Source: Vibrio methylphosphonaticus (GTDB taxonomy: Bacteria > Pseudomonadota > Gammaproteobacteria > Enterobacterales > Vibrionaceae). Taken from it: a DNA stretch of 64,000 nucleotides. A program made the position numbers and the translations under genes. Position 1 is the stretch's first letter. Each line of letters begins with the position of its first letter. The stretch covers positions 1 to 64,000 of the forward strand of contig NZ_JAMKMS010000014.1 of NCBI RefSeq assembly GCF_023634655.1, read 5' to 3'. This document shows positions 8,050 through 16,618 of the stretch, in pieces. The notes under the pieces were generated by a model. That model worked only from the letters and a program-made list of their open reading frames with translations. It ran no database searches and had not been told where the DNA came from.

Positions 8050-9507
8050 ATGCAGATAGGTCTACGGTGGTTGGGGTCTTTGTCATCTCTGTTGCTACTT
8101 GGGTGCAGCAGTAATATTCCTCCCGATGAGCGACAAACTGCTCGTGATGAGATAGATGCTACATCCGCAAACATTGTTGGAAAACTGAGTGATGAATATA
8201 GTGAAATTCCTGCGTTAGTCGATGAATCCTACGGCTATGCCGCGGTCAGCATGGATGGAGTAAAAGTGCCTGTCATTGGTGGTGGCACGGGTGTGGGGGC
8301 AATCTACAACAACCAAGATGGAAGCGTGACCTACATTGATGTTGATCGTTACGATGTGGGAGCAGGGTTAGCTCTTGGTAACAATGAAGCTTTGCTTATC
8401 TTTAATGATGAACAGTCGTTAGAGTCTTATCGCGCTGGTGTGTGGCGATTTTCAATCGGTGCAGACGTAAGCTTGGGAGAAAGTAGCTCTCATGCCAGTA
8501 CCACTCTAATGGGCAACGATGATGTGCCAATATACTTAATTACGACTTCCGGCGCTTCTGTGCTTGGCAGTGTGAGGGTGGTGTCGAGTTCGGTGAATTA
8601 TGACTTGACGGAAACCGGAGTTGGCGACATTAGCATTGCCAATAAAGACCCAAATACTGATGCTCCAACCAAGGGAGCTAAGAAGTGGGACAGGGCACTG
8701 CCGTTTTTCGCTCAGGAGGTTATAGATAAAGGGTATTCACTTCCGAAGCCGTATGGTATCAGCGTTATTTACACCGATACGTTTCAGTATATGGACATTA
8801 CAGACCTTAATGTGGGGATCAACGGGTCTCAGAAGTACCCGATAGAGTTTGTTTCCTTTGACAACAACAGCAACAATACCCAATCACCACAGCTCAAGCT
8901 TGATGCTTGGGTATTCCCGTTTATGAATGTGTTTGGCGCGGTAGGGAAAATCAGTGGCACGGCTGATATCGGGATTAAATTTAGTGGTAATGACCTGATC
9001 GATCAGATGGAAGCCGACTGTAGTTTACCTCCCCTACAAAGACCAAAAGTGTGTTTATTGCAGGGTGCAAATCCAGAGGTTTCCGTGCCTGCTCAACTTG
9101 ACGGCAATAATTATACGTTAGGTACCGTTTTAGCGACCGGGTGGCATGATTATTTTGTCACCTTACCAATTTCGTTTACTTATGCCGATATGCGAAAAAA
9201 TGATGCAGAAGGGCTGATTCTCAATATTTCACCTCGAGTAGGTAAAGTGATACCTACTGTCGGGTCACAATCTGTGGCGTTATATACCGGTGCAACGTAT
9301 CTCGATAGCACACTCACTTTAACTGGGACCTATACCTTTAATGGGGTTGGTATTGACTATAAGGTGAAACAAAGCAATACCGATAAATGGGCAGGGCTTG
9401 TTGGTGCGAATTATAACTTTAATCGTGATTGGTCCTTAATGATGGAATACGGTTGGAAAAGTGATAGGAAACGCCAATTCATCTCTGCACTAAATCGACG
9501 TTTTTGA
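8050..9507 (+). CDS. Lipoprotein with SYLF-like domain and probable beta-barrel
   Basis: A 485-residue exported protein. A lipoprotein signal peptide ends in the lipobox LLLLGC with cysteine at about residue 19. Residues about 55-190 follow the pattern of SYLF/Ysc84 lipid-binding domains: a GYAAVSMDG strand, a glycine-rich GGGTGVGAIY segment, DVGAGLALGNNEALLIFNDEQSLESY, WRFSIGADVS, and a late VRVVSSSVNYDL strand. From about 250 onward, alternating beta-strands rich in aromatic residues end in a terminal phenylalanine (RRF), as in outer-membrane barrels. No operon partner is seen. The function is unknown; the domain reading is by eye. Confidence 0.7.
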   Translation: MQIGLRWLGSLSSLLLLGCSSNIPPDERQTARDEIDATSANIVGKLSDEYSEIPALVDESYGYAAVSMDGVKVPVIGGGTGVGAIYNNQDGSVTYIDVDRYDVGAGLALGNNEALLIFNDEQSLESYRAGVWRFSIGADVSLGESSSHASTTLMGNDDVPIYLITTSGASVLGSVRVVSSSVNYDLTETGVGDISIANKDPNTDAPTKGAKKWDRALPFFAQEVIDKGYSLPKPYGISVIYTDTFQYMDITDLNVGINGSQKYPIEFVSFDNNSNNTQSPQLKLDAWVFPFMNVFGAVGKISGTADIGIKFSGNDLIDQMEADCSLPPLQRPKVCLLQGANPEVSVPAQLDGNNYTLGTVLATGWHDYFVTLPISFTYADMRKNDAEGLILNISPRVGKVIPTVGSQSVALYTGATYLDSTLTLTGTYTFNGVGIDYKVKQSNTDKWAGLVGANYNFNRDWSLMMEYGWKSDRKRQFISALNRRF

Positions 9508-9707
9508 TATACGGCGTTGAGTGTAGAGAAACGTAAAGGGCTGGTTGAGGGGAAAGGTGTATAAGAAGGTTATCAGCCCTAGTTTGAGCCATTGGCAAGC
9601 CGATAGTGCGATTGAAGTAGCGATATTTATCAGAAAGTAGTGTCGAACATTAGATTTTCTAATAAGCGAACATGAATATATTTAGTAATTTAATTACCAA
9701 ATAATAT

Positions 9708-9735
9708 TTGACCTGAATCACATTTAGAGTAAAAT
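9708..9735 (+). promoter_or_regulatory. Sigma-70-type promoter for the small membrane protein
   Basis: A TTGACC hexamer (-35) is followed after 16 bases by TAAAAT (-10), about 45 bases ahead of the ATG at 9777. Confidence 0.55.
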
Positions 9736-9776
9736 TTGTCCCGTTCTTGAAATCAAATTACAAAACGGTATATAAA

Positions 9777-9935
9777 ATGAACTCAGCACTATTATCAACA
9801 CTAGACAAATCAGAAAAAAAAGAAGCAACTCAAACGACAGAAACTTCAACGTTTGTAGAGATCGTATCTCTTGCGACAATGTTTTTAGCGACGTCAGCAG
9901 TGGTTCTATTACTCAGCCTTACTTGGGTTTTGTAG
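9777..9935 (+). CDS. Small single-pass membrane protein
   Basis: A 52-residue product with a charged, Thr/Glu-rich N-terminal half (STLDKSEKKEATQTTETST) and one hydrophobic segment at residues about 28-51. The ATG at 9777 is preferred over the TTG at 9747. A good promoter lies just upstream and an inverted repeat just downstream, so this looks like a self-contained gene. I do not recognise a characterised family. Confidence 0.6.
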   Translation: MNSALLSTLDKSEKKEATQTTETSTFVEIVSLATMFLATSAVVLLLSLTWVL

Positions 9936-10255
9936 TACTTAGTTTCAGGGACATGAAACCGAGCGATACTCTTAGTATTATCATGAGTATCGCGTAAGTT
10001 CCTTCCTTGGTTTCTGTTACCCTTCTAGTGACGTTGTCACTAATTCGTAATCGCCTTATTGCTCTAACGCGACTAATTCTAACGTGAATGGTTTAATGCT
10101 ATTGCTCTAACGTTACTGTTTTAACGTGAAAGGTCTAACGGTCATTGCTCTAACGCTAATACTCCTAACGCTTTTGTATTTGGTTTTATCTTCCCCTGCG
10201 AGTGGTGTGACTTATTAGATCGTCCACTATGAACGTCTCGTCATCGCATAATATC
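9936..10255. other. 320-base intergenic region with dispersed ctaacg hexamers
   Basis: Between about 10058 and 10171 the hexamer ctaacg (or ttaacg) recurs at irregular spacing, often as gctctaacg. No gene is visible. It could be a degenerate repeat tract. Confidence 0.45.
9963..9993 (+). terminator. Inverted repeat after the small membrane protein
   Basis: A perfect 9-bp stem (gcgatactc/gagtatcgc) with a 13-base loop, beginning 27 bases after the stop. The T-tract is weak, so termination is probable rather than certain. Confidence 0.5.
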
Positions 10256-10657
10256 TTACGGTCTGACCACAACAAATCGCCCCTGTCCGGTAGATAAAAA
10301 CCAATCCCCTCTTGATACAAAGTATTGCTGACCTCGTTTATTGACCGCCGTTGCTCCTTCTGGCAGTTTTCTGATCACTTGCCCTAATCGATAACGTTTC
10401 TTCGGTGGCTTCTTGACCACCACATAATGATCATCGTCCTCTCGATAGTATTGCCCGTTAATTAATGCATAAGACACGCCAGCGATGGCGAGCAATATAG
10501 CGGAATCTGGAAGGCGGTGGCGGTCATAATGATGGACAACGTGCACCTCTTTTTTATGATGGCGATGGTGTTTATGTTTTTTCCAAGGATCAGCCAGGCT
10601 GCTGCACGAAAGGATAAGCACAGTGATACCGATTATATAGCGAGTGTTTTTCTTCAT
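10256..10657 (-). CDS. Histidine-rich periplasmic protein (RcnB-like or DUF6515-like)
   Basis: A 133-residue protein with a signal peptide (hydrophobic residues 7-22, cleavage near SSLAD). A strongly histidine/lysine-rich stretch follows at residues about 25-48, with the pattern WKKHKHHRHHKK and HVVHHYDRHR. A C-terminal beta-rich part includes GQVIRKLPEGATAV and FVVVRP. The C-terminal pattern resembles RcnB and related periplasmic proteins. The His cluster could bind transition metal ions, but that is inference. Single gene. Confidence 0.65.
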   Translation of the reverse strand: MKKNTRYIIGITVLILSCSSLADPWKKHKHHRHHKKEVHVVHHYDRHRLPDSAILLAIAGVSYALINGQYYREDDDHYVVVKKPPKKRYRLGQVIRKLPEGATAVNKRGQQYFVSRGDWFLSTGQGRFVVVRP

Positions 10658-10989
10658 AAATGTCGCACCTAAGAATAGTCAGCCGCTATTTTTGTCTAGG
10701 TTGAGTTAACGAACGTGAAGAGGATGTCAGTAGACGGTACAGTTTGCATGGGACGTCAATATGGTCGGTCGCCATTATCACTCTTGTTTATGTAACGGTC
10801 GTTTCAGCGAGTAAATAGGGCGTTTTTCTAGATTGTGATCTTGAATACAGTCACTTACACACCTAAATAAATGAATAAGATTACACTTAGCCGCTTGGTA
10901 ATTTGGTAACCTAGTTAACTGGCTACTCGTTTACTCAGTAGCTAGATGAATCAGCGATGTTTTCTCTTGAAAATAAGGTAACGGCTCTA

Positions 10990-11670
10990 ATGAAAAAGAA
11001 AATTCTAGTAACAGGCGCAACGAGTGGTATTGGCTATGCACTAGCGCTGGAGTTATGCGCAAAAGGGCACGATGTTGTTGCAACAGGGCGAAATAAGCAA
11101 AAACTCAATGAATTGAGCTCGCTCACGGGTTGCCATACTATTGCGGCCGATCTCAGCGTTGTCGAGGATGTGTTGAGTATGTTTGAGTCTGCTTGCACTC
11201 AATTAGGCGGCTTAGATGTGTTAATTAATAACGCGGGCATGATTTCGCGAAAATGCGCGATTGAAGAATTCACATTAGAAGAATACGAAGCGCAGTATGC
11301 CATTAATCTTCGAGCGCCTTCTTTGTTGTGTCGTGAAGCCTTGAAAGTGATGAAGCCGCAGCAACAAGGGCAAATTATCAATGTCATCAGCACTGTGGCT
11401 AAGCGCGCCAATGCGACCATGAGTATCTATACCGCGATGAAGCAAGGTCTTGCAGGCTTTAGTGCTATCTTAATGAAAGAGGCACAGCCTCATGGCATTA
11501 ACGTAACATCGCTATTTCCCGGTGGAACGGATACCAACTTTCGCGAAGCTGAGCGTCCGGAATACATGAACCCGACCAGTGTGGCTAAAACCATTGCACA
11601 GCTGCTTGAACTGCCGGCGGATTTAGTCATGCATGAAATGACGTTTCGCCCACCTGTCGAATTGGAATAA
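10990..11670 (+). CDS. SDR-family oxidoreductase
   Basis: A 226-residue short-chain dehydrogenase. It has the cofactor motif TGATSGIGYALA (TGxxxGIG) near residue 7, the NNAG motif (LINNAGMIS) near residue 80, the catalytic serine in IINVISTVAK, and YTAMKQG with the YxxxK pair. The start at 10990 is preferred to an ATG at 10957 because it directly precedes the Rossmann strand. The substrate is unknown. It converges with the GntR gene, with 17 bases between the stops. Confidence 0.9.
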   Translation: MKKKILVTGATSGIGYALALELCAKGHDVVATGRNKQKLNELSSLTGCHTIAADLSVVEDVLSMFESACTQLGGLDVLINNAGMISRKCAIEEFTLEEYEAQYAINLRAPSLLCREALKVMKPQQQGQIINVISTVAKRANATMSIYTAMKQGLAGFSAILMKEAQPHGINVTSLFPGGTDTNFREAERPEYMNPTSVAKTIAQLLELPADLVMHEMTFRPPVELE

Positions 11671-11687
11671 CGATCATTATGGCTAGG

Positions 11688-12395
11688 CTACCCTACTAGC
11701 GTCGATCGAAGCTCTGTATATTCGTGATGCTCTGGTGGTAAAACCGTGAGTAACGTTTCCGTCATCCCTTCCAACAATGTTGCCATCAGTTCGCCATAGT
11801 TCACGGTATTGTTTTCGGTGATTAAATGAACAATTAATTTTAACTCAGTGACGGGAAACAATGCCTTGTACTCAGTGGGCTGTTGAAGGAAGAACTGGTG
11901 AAAATAACGCCTTAGGTTCAAGATGACGGTGTTAAAAAAGCTATCCGTAATTTTTGCTGTACTTGAGTCATGCAATAAGTGAAGCATGGCAATAAAATTG
12001 TCTTCAATAGTCGTTAAGCTCGGCAGCTGTTCATTACTTTCACTCAATTCTTTGTTTATTTTAATAAAGTGGAAAAGCAGTTGTACGGCTTGTTGTTCTG
12101 ATACTTGCTGTGTGCCGTTATTGCGGATATTACACTGTCTTCGAAAGTGAAAGATCAGGTAATCCATTAATGCTTCGAGCTCGGACTTTGTCAGAGGATT
12201 AACGTAGGTTCCCACATTAGGTTGATAATGTATAAACCCTATAGATGCCAGCTCTTGTGCAGCCTCTCGAATAGGAGAAAGCCCTATTTGATAGCGTTGT
12301 GATAATTCATTAACAACGAATTTTTGATTGGGTTCGATAGTTTGATCAAGAATGTCTTGCACTATAAGTTCTATGGCTTTTTGCTTAGAGGTCAT
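11688..12395 (-). CDS. GntR-family transcriptional regulator
   Basis: About 235 residues. The N-terminal winged helix has the GntR pattern: FVVNELSQRYQIGLSPIREAAQELASIGFIHYQPNVGTYV, residues about 25-66. The C-terminal all-helical region is compatible with an FCD-like ligand-binding domain, but its metal-binding histidines are not obvious. ATG 12395 is preferred to the overlapping TTG three bases upstream. It may control the convergent SDR gene. Confidence 0.85.
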   Translation of the reverse strand: MTSKQKAIELIVQDILDQTIEPNQKFVVNELSQRYQIGLSPIREAAQELASIGFIHYQPNVGTYVNPLTKSELEALMDYLIFHFRRQCNIRNNGTQQVSEQQAVQLLFHFIKINKELSESNEQLPSLTTIEDNFIAMLHLLHDSSTAKITDSFFNTVILNLRRYFHQFFLQQPTEYKALFPVTELKLIVHLITENNTVNYGELMATLLEGMTETLLTVLPPEHHEYTELRSTLVG

Positions 12396-12613
12396 CAATT
12401 GTAGCTACCGATTATTGAATGTGAGCTGCTATTGTCCATACCATGCTGGCGAAAAAATACAGTAAAACTACTGAAAATTACTGGAATCTTGCCAGCCGAT
12501 AGGCCACCAGTAGGAGTGATAACTATCAAGCGTTCGAGTTCTCGAGCGAGGCGAGGAAAGGTGTTGTCAGTTACGTTATTTAGGGTGTTAGCGATGCACA
12601 TGGAGCAAACACG

Positions 12614-13403
12614 CTACTGCTCGATACTAAAGCCATTTCGTAACGCAAATTGAATAAGCTCTGAATGGCTTTGTAACCCCAACACATCGATCATTCTGTA
12701 TTTATGAGATTCAATTGTGCGTGGACTTAGAAATAGTGAGTCTGCACACTGCTTTGCACTGTAACCTTTAGCGAGCAATTCCAATACCGAACATTGTTTT
12801 TTACTTAGTAAAAGCAATTTTTCGCTGTCGTTGCTGGTCGTTTTTGCATCCTTATTGAGACTTCGAGCGATAATGGAGTGTTGCCAATAACAAAGCCAAG
12901 TATCTGATATGAGTTTTAATCGTTTAAAGTCGTGATCGGTTAACCCATTGGCTGGTCTTCCGAATTGAGTAAATGCCATTGCCCCCCATACCTCTCCAAA
13001 TAACTCTAAATAACTCCAAACGAATAATGCCATGCCAGCGTCCACCCTCTGCATAAAGTGTATTTAGTACTGCTATATCCGTCGTTTTAAGAGTATTGTG
13101 ATCGAAACTTTGCCATGTGGCTTTGGACTTTAAAAGGTCCATATACTTGCTGTAGCTGCTAGAAGCAAAAAGTGCTTTATCTAACGTTAGCTCAGGTGTT
13201 TTCGAAACAGTCATTGTCCGATCATGGTTAAGTACTAACATTGAGTTAGGAAATAACGTTAATCGATCGAGATTAAACCAATCAAGAACTTGCTTGCCGA
13301 CAGCAGAAAACGTGTCTTCAAAATGAACAGGCCGACTCCGTGATAAGGCGAGCGACTGACTGATTAGTAAAGACTCAAAGCTTTCACTTGATGGTGTGGT
13401 CAT
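12614..13403 (-). pseudogene. LuxR-type regulator split by a frameshift
   Basis: Two minus-strand frames together form one regulator of about 260 residues. The 5' part (13403 to about 13030) starts with a good ribosome site (AAAGGAAAGCT-ATG). It encodes an N-terminal sensory-like region up to LNTLYAEGG. The 3' part continues in another frame (DAGMALFVWSYLELFGEVWGAM) and ends with a LuxR/GerE helix-turn-helix (LSKKQCSVLELLAKGYSAKQCADSLFLSPRTIESH). The frame changes near 13020-13050, with no long homopolymer there. It is either a real inactivating mutation or a base error. It lies upstream of the arylsulfatase gene on the same strand but is separated from it by 300 bases. Confidence 0.75.
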
Positions 13404-13710
13404 AGCTTTCCTTTTGTGACTTAAGTATCTATTTAACGTAGCGCTAGCCGATGGTTATTGCAACAAAGCAAGGTTGAGTCCTGTCGAGTAAGGCCCTCAA
13501 AACTCGAAGATTTTGGTTTTTGTTACGTCATAATTGAGATAACCGTTGAATGTGGTGGTTTTATCGCAGAAAAGTGGGGCATTAGGAAAGACAGTATTAC
13601 AGGTGGGGAGGCAACCAAACATAATGAGAATACGTATGCTTCCCATAGTTACTGAAAAGCCGCTAACTCTGTTAGCGGCTTAGGAATAAAATTAATAAAA
13701 TACCAAAAGG
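13404..13710. other. Intergenic region upstream of the LuxR-like gene
   Basis: 307 bases without a supported gene. It holds the terminator of the arylsulfatase gene and presumably the promoter of the LuxR-like regulator. Confidence 0.45.
13657..13681 (-). terminator. Rho-independent terminator of the arylsulfatase gene
   Basis: A perfect 11-bp stem (aagccgctaac/gttagcggctt) with a three-base loop. On the minus strand it is followed by TTTT and lies 30 bases past the arylsulfatase stop. Confidence 0.9.
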
Positions 13711-15276
13711 TTATTTCATTACTTGTTGGCTAGCTTGTTCCAGTTGTTTGAGCTTACCTTGAAGCATGTACGTGTTCTGGTTGAAGTTACCCGGGTTAAG
13801 TACTTGGCTTTGTTGCATAGGGTATTCAGGCAAGGTTGCGATGAACTCTTGAACTTGGTTGCCTACTGGTACAAACAACCACATGTTGTCAGCCATCCAA
13901 CGAAGGTACATGCCCGATTCGTGAGGGGCTTTTTCAAATGGGTCTGCACGTAAGTGAACGATTTGAGGCCAGTTAGTTTGGAAACGAACCGCATCCGTGA
14001 TGTTACCTTCTAACAATGCAAATGAGATCTTAAAGTCATTCCAGCGAACCGCATTTAATTCAGCATTAGCAGAAAAATACAGTAGCGAGTCACGAGGGCC
14101 TTTCTCTTCTTTACCTTCAAAATAAGGTAAGAAGTTATAGCCGTCTAAGTGTACGCGCCAGTTCTTATTGTTGTAGCTTGCGCCTTTGTCTGAAGCGAGT
14201 TTCTCAACCACTTTGTCGTCACCCGCTGCCGCAAGAAGGGTTGGGATCCAGTCTTGGTGCGCCATGATGTCGTTGATCTTTGTGCCTGGTTCGATGACAC
14301 CAGGCCAACGAACAAGTTGAGGTACGCGCATGCCGCCTTCAAATGTTGTGCCTTTTTCGCCGTGGAATGGAGTCGCACCACCATCAGGCCAAGATACAGT
14401 TTCTGCGCCGTTATCGGTTGAATAGATAACAATGGTGTTGTCAGCGACACCTAGGTCGTCAAGTTTATCCAGTAGGACACCAACGTGGTCATCGTGCTCC
14501 AACATGCCATCTGCGTAGATACTGATACCCGATTTACCTTGGTATTTTTCTTGTAGACGAGTCCAAACGTGCATTCGTGTAGTGTTGTGCCAGATGAAGA
14601 AAGGCTTGTCTGCTTTTACGGCTTTTTCCATAAACGCTAACGATTCTTCTAAGAACTCCTCGTCGGCATTTTCCATACGCTTACGCGTCATTGGGCCTGT
14701 GTCTTCAATTTTCCCATCTGCAGTCGACTTGATTACCCCACGAGGGCCGTAGTTTTTACGGAACTCCGCATCTTTCGGGTAGTAGTACGTTTCTGGCTCT
14801 TCTTCTGCGTTAAGGTGGTAGAGGTTACCAAAGAATTCGTCAAAGCCGTGGTTAGTCGGTAAATGCTTGTCTTGGTCACCCATATGGTTTTTACCAAATT
14901 GCGCAGTCATATAACCTTGCTCTTTGAGTAAATCTGCAATGGTAGGAGCCCAGTCTGGGATCCCGTGGTCAGAGCCTGGCATACCAATAGTGAGTAGACC
15001 TGTACGGAATGGTTCTTGACCCGTTAGAAATGCGGCTCGGCCAGCAGTACATGATTGCTGACCATAATGGTCGGTGAACAACGCACCTTCGTTAGCAATG
15101 CGATCGATATTTGGCGTTTGATACCCCATCATGCCATTGTTGTATGCACTGATATTGTAAATACCAATGTCATCACCCCAAATGGCAAGAATATTAGGCT
15201 GTTCAGCAGCGACGGCGGCACCAGAAGCAGCCAGTAAGCTCACTCCAACAGCAGCTTTGTTTAAACGGGTCGTCAT
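13711..15276 (-). CDS. Periplasmic arylsulfatase (type I, formylglycine)
   Basis: A 521-residue sulfatase with a cleavable signal peptide (residues 1-23, ending AAVAA). The metal-binding aspartates lie in IWGDDIG (D35, D36). The formylglycine site is C76 in SCTAGR, a C-x-A-x-R variant of the usual C-x-P-x-R. Further sulfatase signatures are GKNHMGD, TDNGAE and HGEKGTTFEGGMRVP. It hydrolyses sulfate esters in the periplasm; the natural substrate is unknown. C76 must be converted to formylglycine. The radical-SAM maturase encoded at 32150 is the obvious candidate enzyme. ATG 15276 follows GGAG. The gene is divergent from the MoxR/Bat operon. Confidence 0.95.
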   Translation of the reverse strand: MTTRLNKAAVGVSLLAASGAAVAAEQPNILAIWGDDIGIYNISAYNNGMMGYQTPNIDRIANEGALFTDHYGQQSCTAGRAAFLTGQEPFRTGLLTIGMPGSDHGIPDWAPTIADLLKEQGYMTAQFGKNHMGDQDKHLPTNHGFDEFFGNLYHLNAEEEPETYYYPKDAEFRKNYGPRGVIKSTADGKIEDTGPMTRKRMENADEEFLEESLAFMEKAVKADKPFFIWHNTTRMHVWTRLQEKYQGKSGISIYADGMLEHDDHVGVLLDKLDDLGVADNTIVIYSTDNGAETVSWPDGGATPFHGEKGTTFEGGMRVPQLVRWPGVIEPGTKINDIMAHQDWIPTLLAAAGDDKVVEKLASDKGASYNNKNWRVHLDGYNFLPYFEGKEEKGPRDSLLYFSANAELNAVRWNDFKISFALLEGNITDAVRFQTNWPQIVHLRADPFEKAPHESGMYLRWMADNMWLFVPVGNQVQEFIATLPEYPMQQSQVLNPGNFNQNTYMLQGKLKQLEQASQQVMK

Positions 15277-15617
15277 AGGGACTCCAATTGTTATTTTGTG
15301 ATTGGATGTTGGGACGCGATGTCTTCGAAGCGTCCTACTGGCAGCTAAACTAATCTTATTACCTGTATGCGTCGCTTTATACTGACTATAACCAAAGGTT
15401 ATGAGCAGCTTGAGTACTATCGAACCTAGACTACTATCTAATTATCCCCGATATTGTTTACTAACTGATGGCTGTAACAACTGACGGCCGTAATACTTAA
15501 TAGATCAAATTCTTGTTTGCTTTAAAAGTGATAACCGTTTGATTTCTCGCGTGAGCAGCTTGTTTGCTTTTTTAAACACTCAGCACACGCAAAGTACCTA
15601 ATTTGATGAGATGACAC
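15277..15617. other. Divergent regulatory region, sulfatase / MoxR operon
   Basis: 341 bases between the divergent sulfatase and moxR-like genes, AT-rich toward the MoxR side. It must contain both promoters. No clear operator or RNA element was identified by eye. Confidence 0.5.
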
Positions 15618-16604
15618 ATGAACCAAGCACAGCAAAAAATAAGCGAACTCATTACCCGTATTGAGCAAGATGTGGTGGGACAACAGCATGTTGTAAAAGC
15701 ACTGGTGCTTGGCTTACTCACCAACGGCCACATTTTATTAGAAGGCTTACCGGGGACCGCGAAAACGCGTTCTGTTAAAGCATTGGCGAATGCACTCAAT
15801 AGTCGCTTTGGTAGAATTCAGTTCACACCCGATTTACTTCCATCCGATGTCACGGGTACGGAGGTATATCAAGAGTTAGAGGGCAAGCCACAGCTTACCT
15901 TTCAGCAAGGTCCTATATTCAATGACATTGTCCTGGCGGATGAAATCAACAGAGCCCCCGCTAAAGTGCAAGCTGCGTTGTTAGAGGCAATGGCAGAATC
16001 AACGGTAACGGTAGGCGATCACACTCACGTATTACCTGAATTGTTCATGGTTCTCGCCACTCAAAACCCAGTGGAGCAAGAAGGCACTTATCCTTTGCCT
16101 GAAGCGCAAATGGATCGATTCATTATGAAAGTAAACGTGGATTACCCTGAAGATAATGCCGAGCTTGCCATTATTCGTTTAGTACGAAGTGAGGAAGAGA
16201 AGAACGATCGCAAAGCCGAACATGCATCATCTTTACCTCCGATTGACCCTCAATTAATTCATCAAGCCCGCCGCGAATTGCCGAAGATTGCCGTGTCAGA
16301 CTTGGTTGAAAAGTATATTGTGGCGCTTGTGATGGCGACACGTAAACCCGAGCGATACCCAGACAGCAAGCTAAGCGAATGGATAGCAGTCGGAGCCAGT
16401 CCACGAGCGTCCATCGCTTTGGATAAATGTGCCCGCGCGAATGCGTGGTTAGAAGGGCGAGATTATGTCTTGCCAGATGATGTGCGAGCAATGGCGTCTA
16501 TGGTTCTTGGTCACCGTTTTAGTTTGTCTTATGACGCTTTAGCTGATGGTGTGAGTCACCAAGTCGTCGTGGACAGGTTACTTGATAGTGTTGAAATCGG
16601 ATAG
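15618..16604 (+). CDS. MoxR-family AAA+ ATPase
   Basis: A 328-residue MoxR ATPase. Walker A is GLPGTAKT (near residue 42), Walker B/sensor is VLADEINRAPAKVQAALLEAMAE, sensor 1 is VLATQNPVEQEGTYPLPEAQMDRF, and the C-terminal helical lid has GASPRASIAL. MoxR proteins act as chaperones with VWA-domain partners, often in envelope-protein assembly. It is the first gene of a six-gene operon with DUF58, DUF4381, two VWA proteins and BatD, the usual MoxR/Bat order. The operon is divergent from the sulfatase gene, and a link between the two is inferred from position only. Confidence 0.95.
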   Translation: MNQAQQKISELITRIEQDVVGQQHVVKALVLGLLTNGHILLEGLPGTAKTRSVKALANALNSRFGRIQFTPDLLPSDVTGTEVYQELEGKPQLTFQQGPIFNDIVLADEINRAPAKVQAALLEAMAESTVTVGDHTHVLPELFMVLATQNPVEQEGTYPLPEAQMDRFIMKVNVDYPEDNAELAIIRLVRSEEEKNDRKAEHASSLPPIDPQLIHQARRELPKIAVSDLVEKYIVALVMATRKPERYPDSKLSEWIAVGASPRASIALDKCARANAWLEGRDYVLPDDVRAMASMVLGHRFSLSYDALADGVSHQVVVDRLLDSVEIG

Positions 16605-16618
16605 AGGGCATCATTGAT

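Noticed and set aside
12395..12601. 68-codon frame between the GntR and LuxR-like genes
   Set aside because: No ribosome site or recognisable product, and its composition is unlike the neighbouring proteins.
13458..13655. 65-codon plus-strand frame upstream of the sulfatase terminator
   Set aside because: No ribosome site, and the product has no protein-like pattern.
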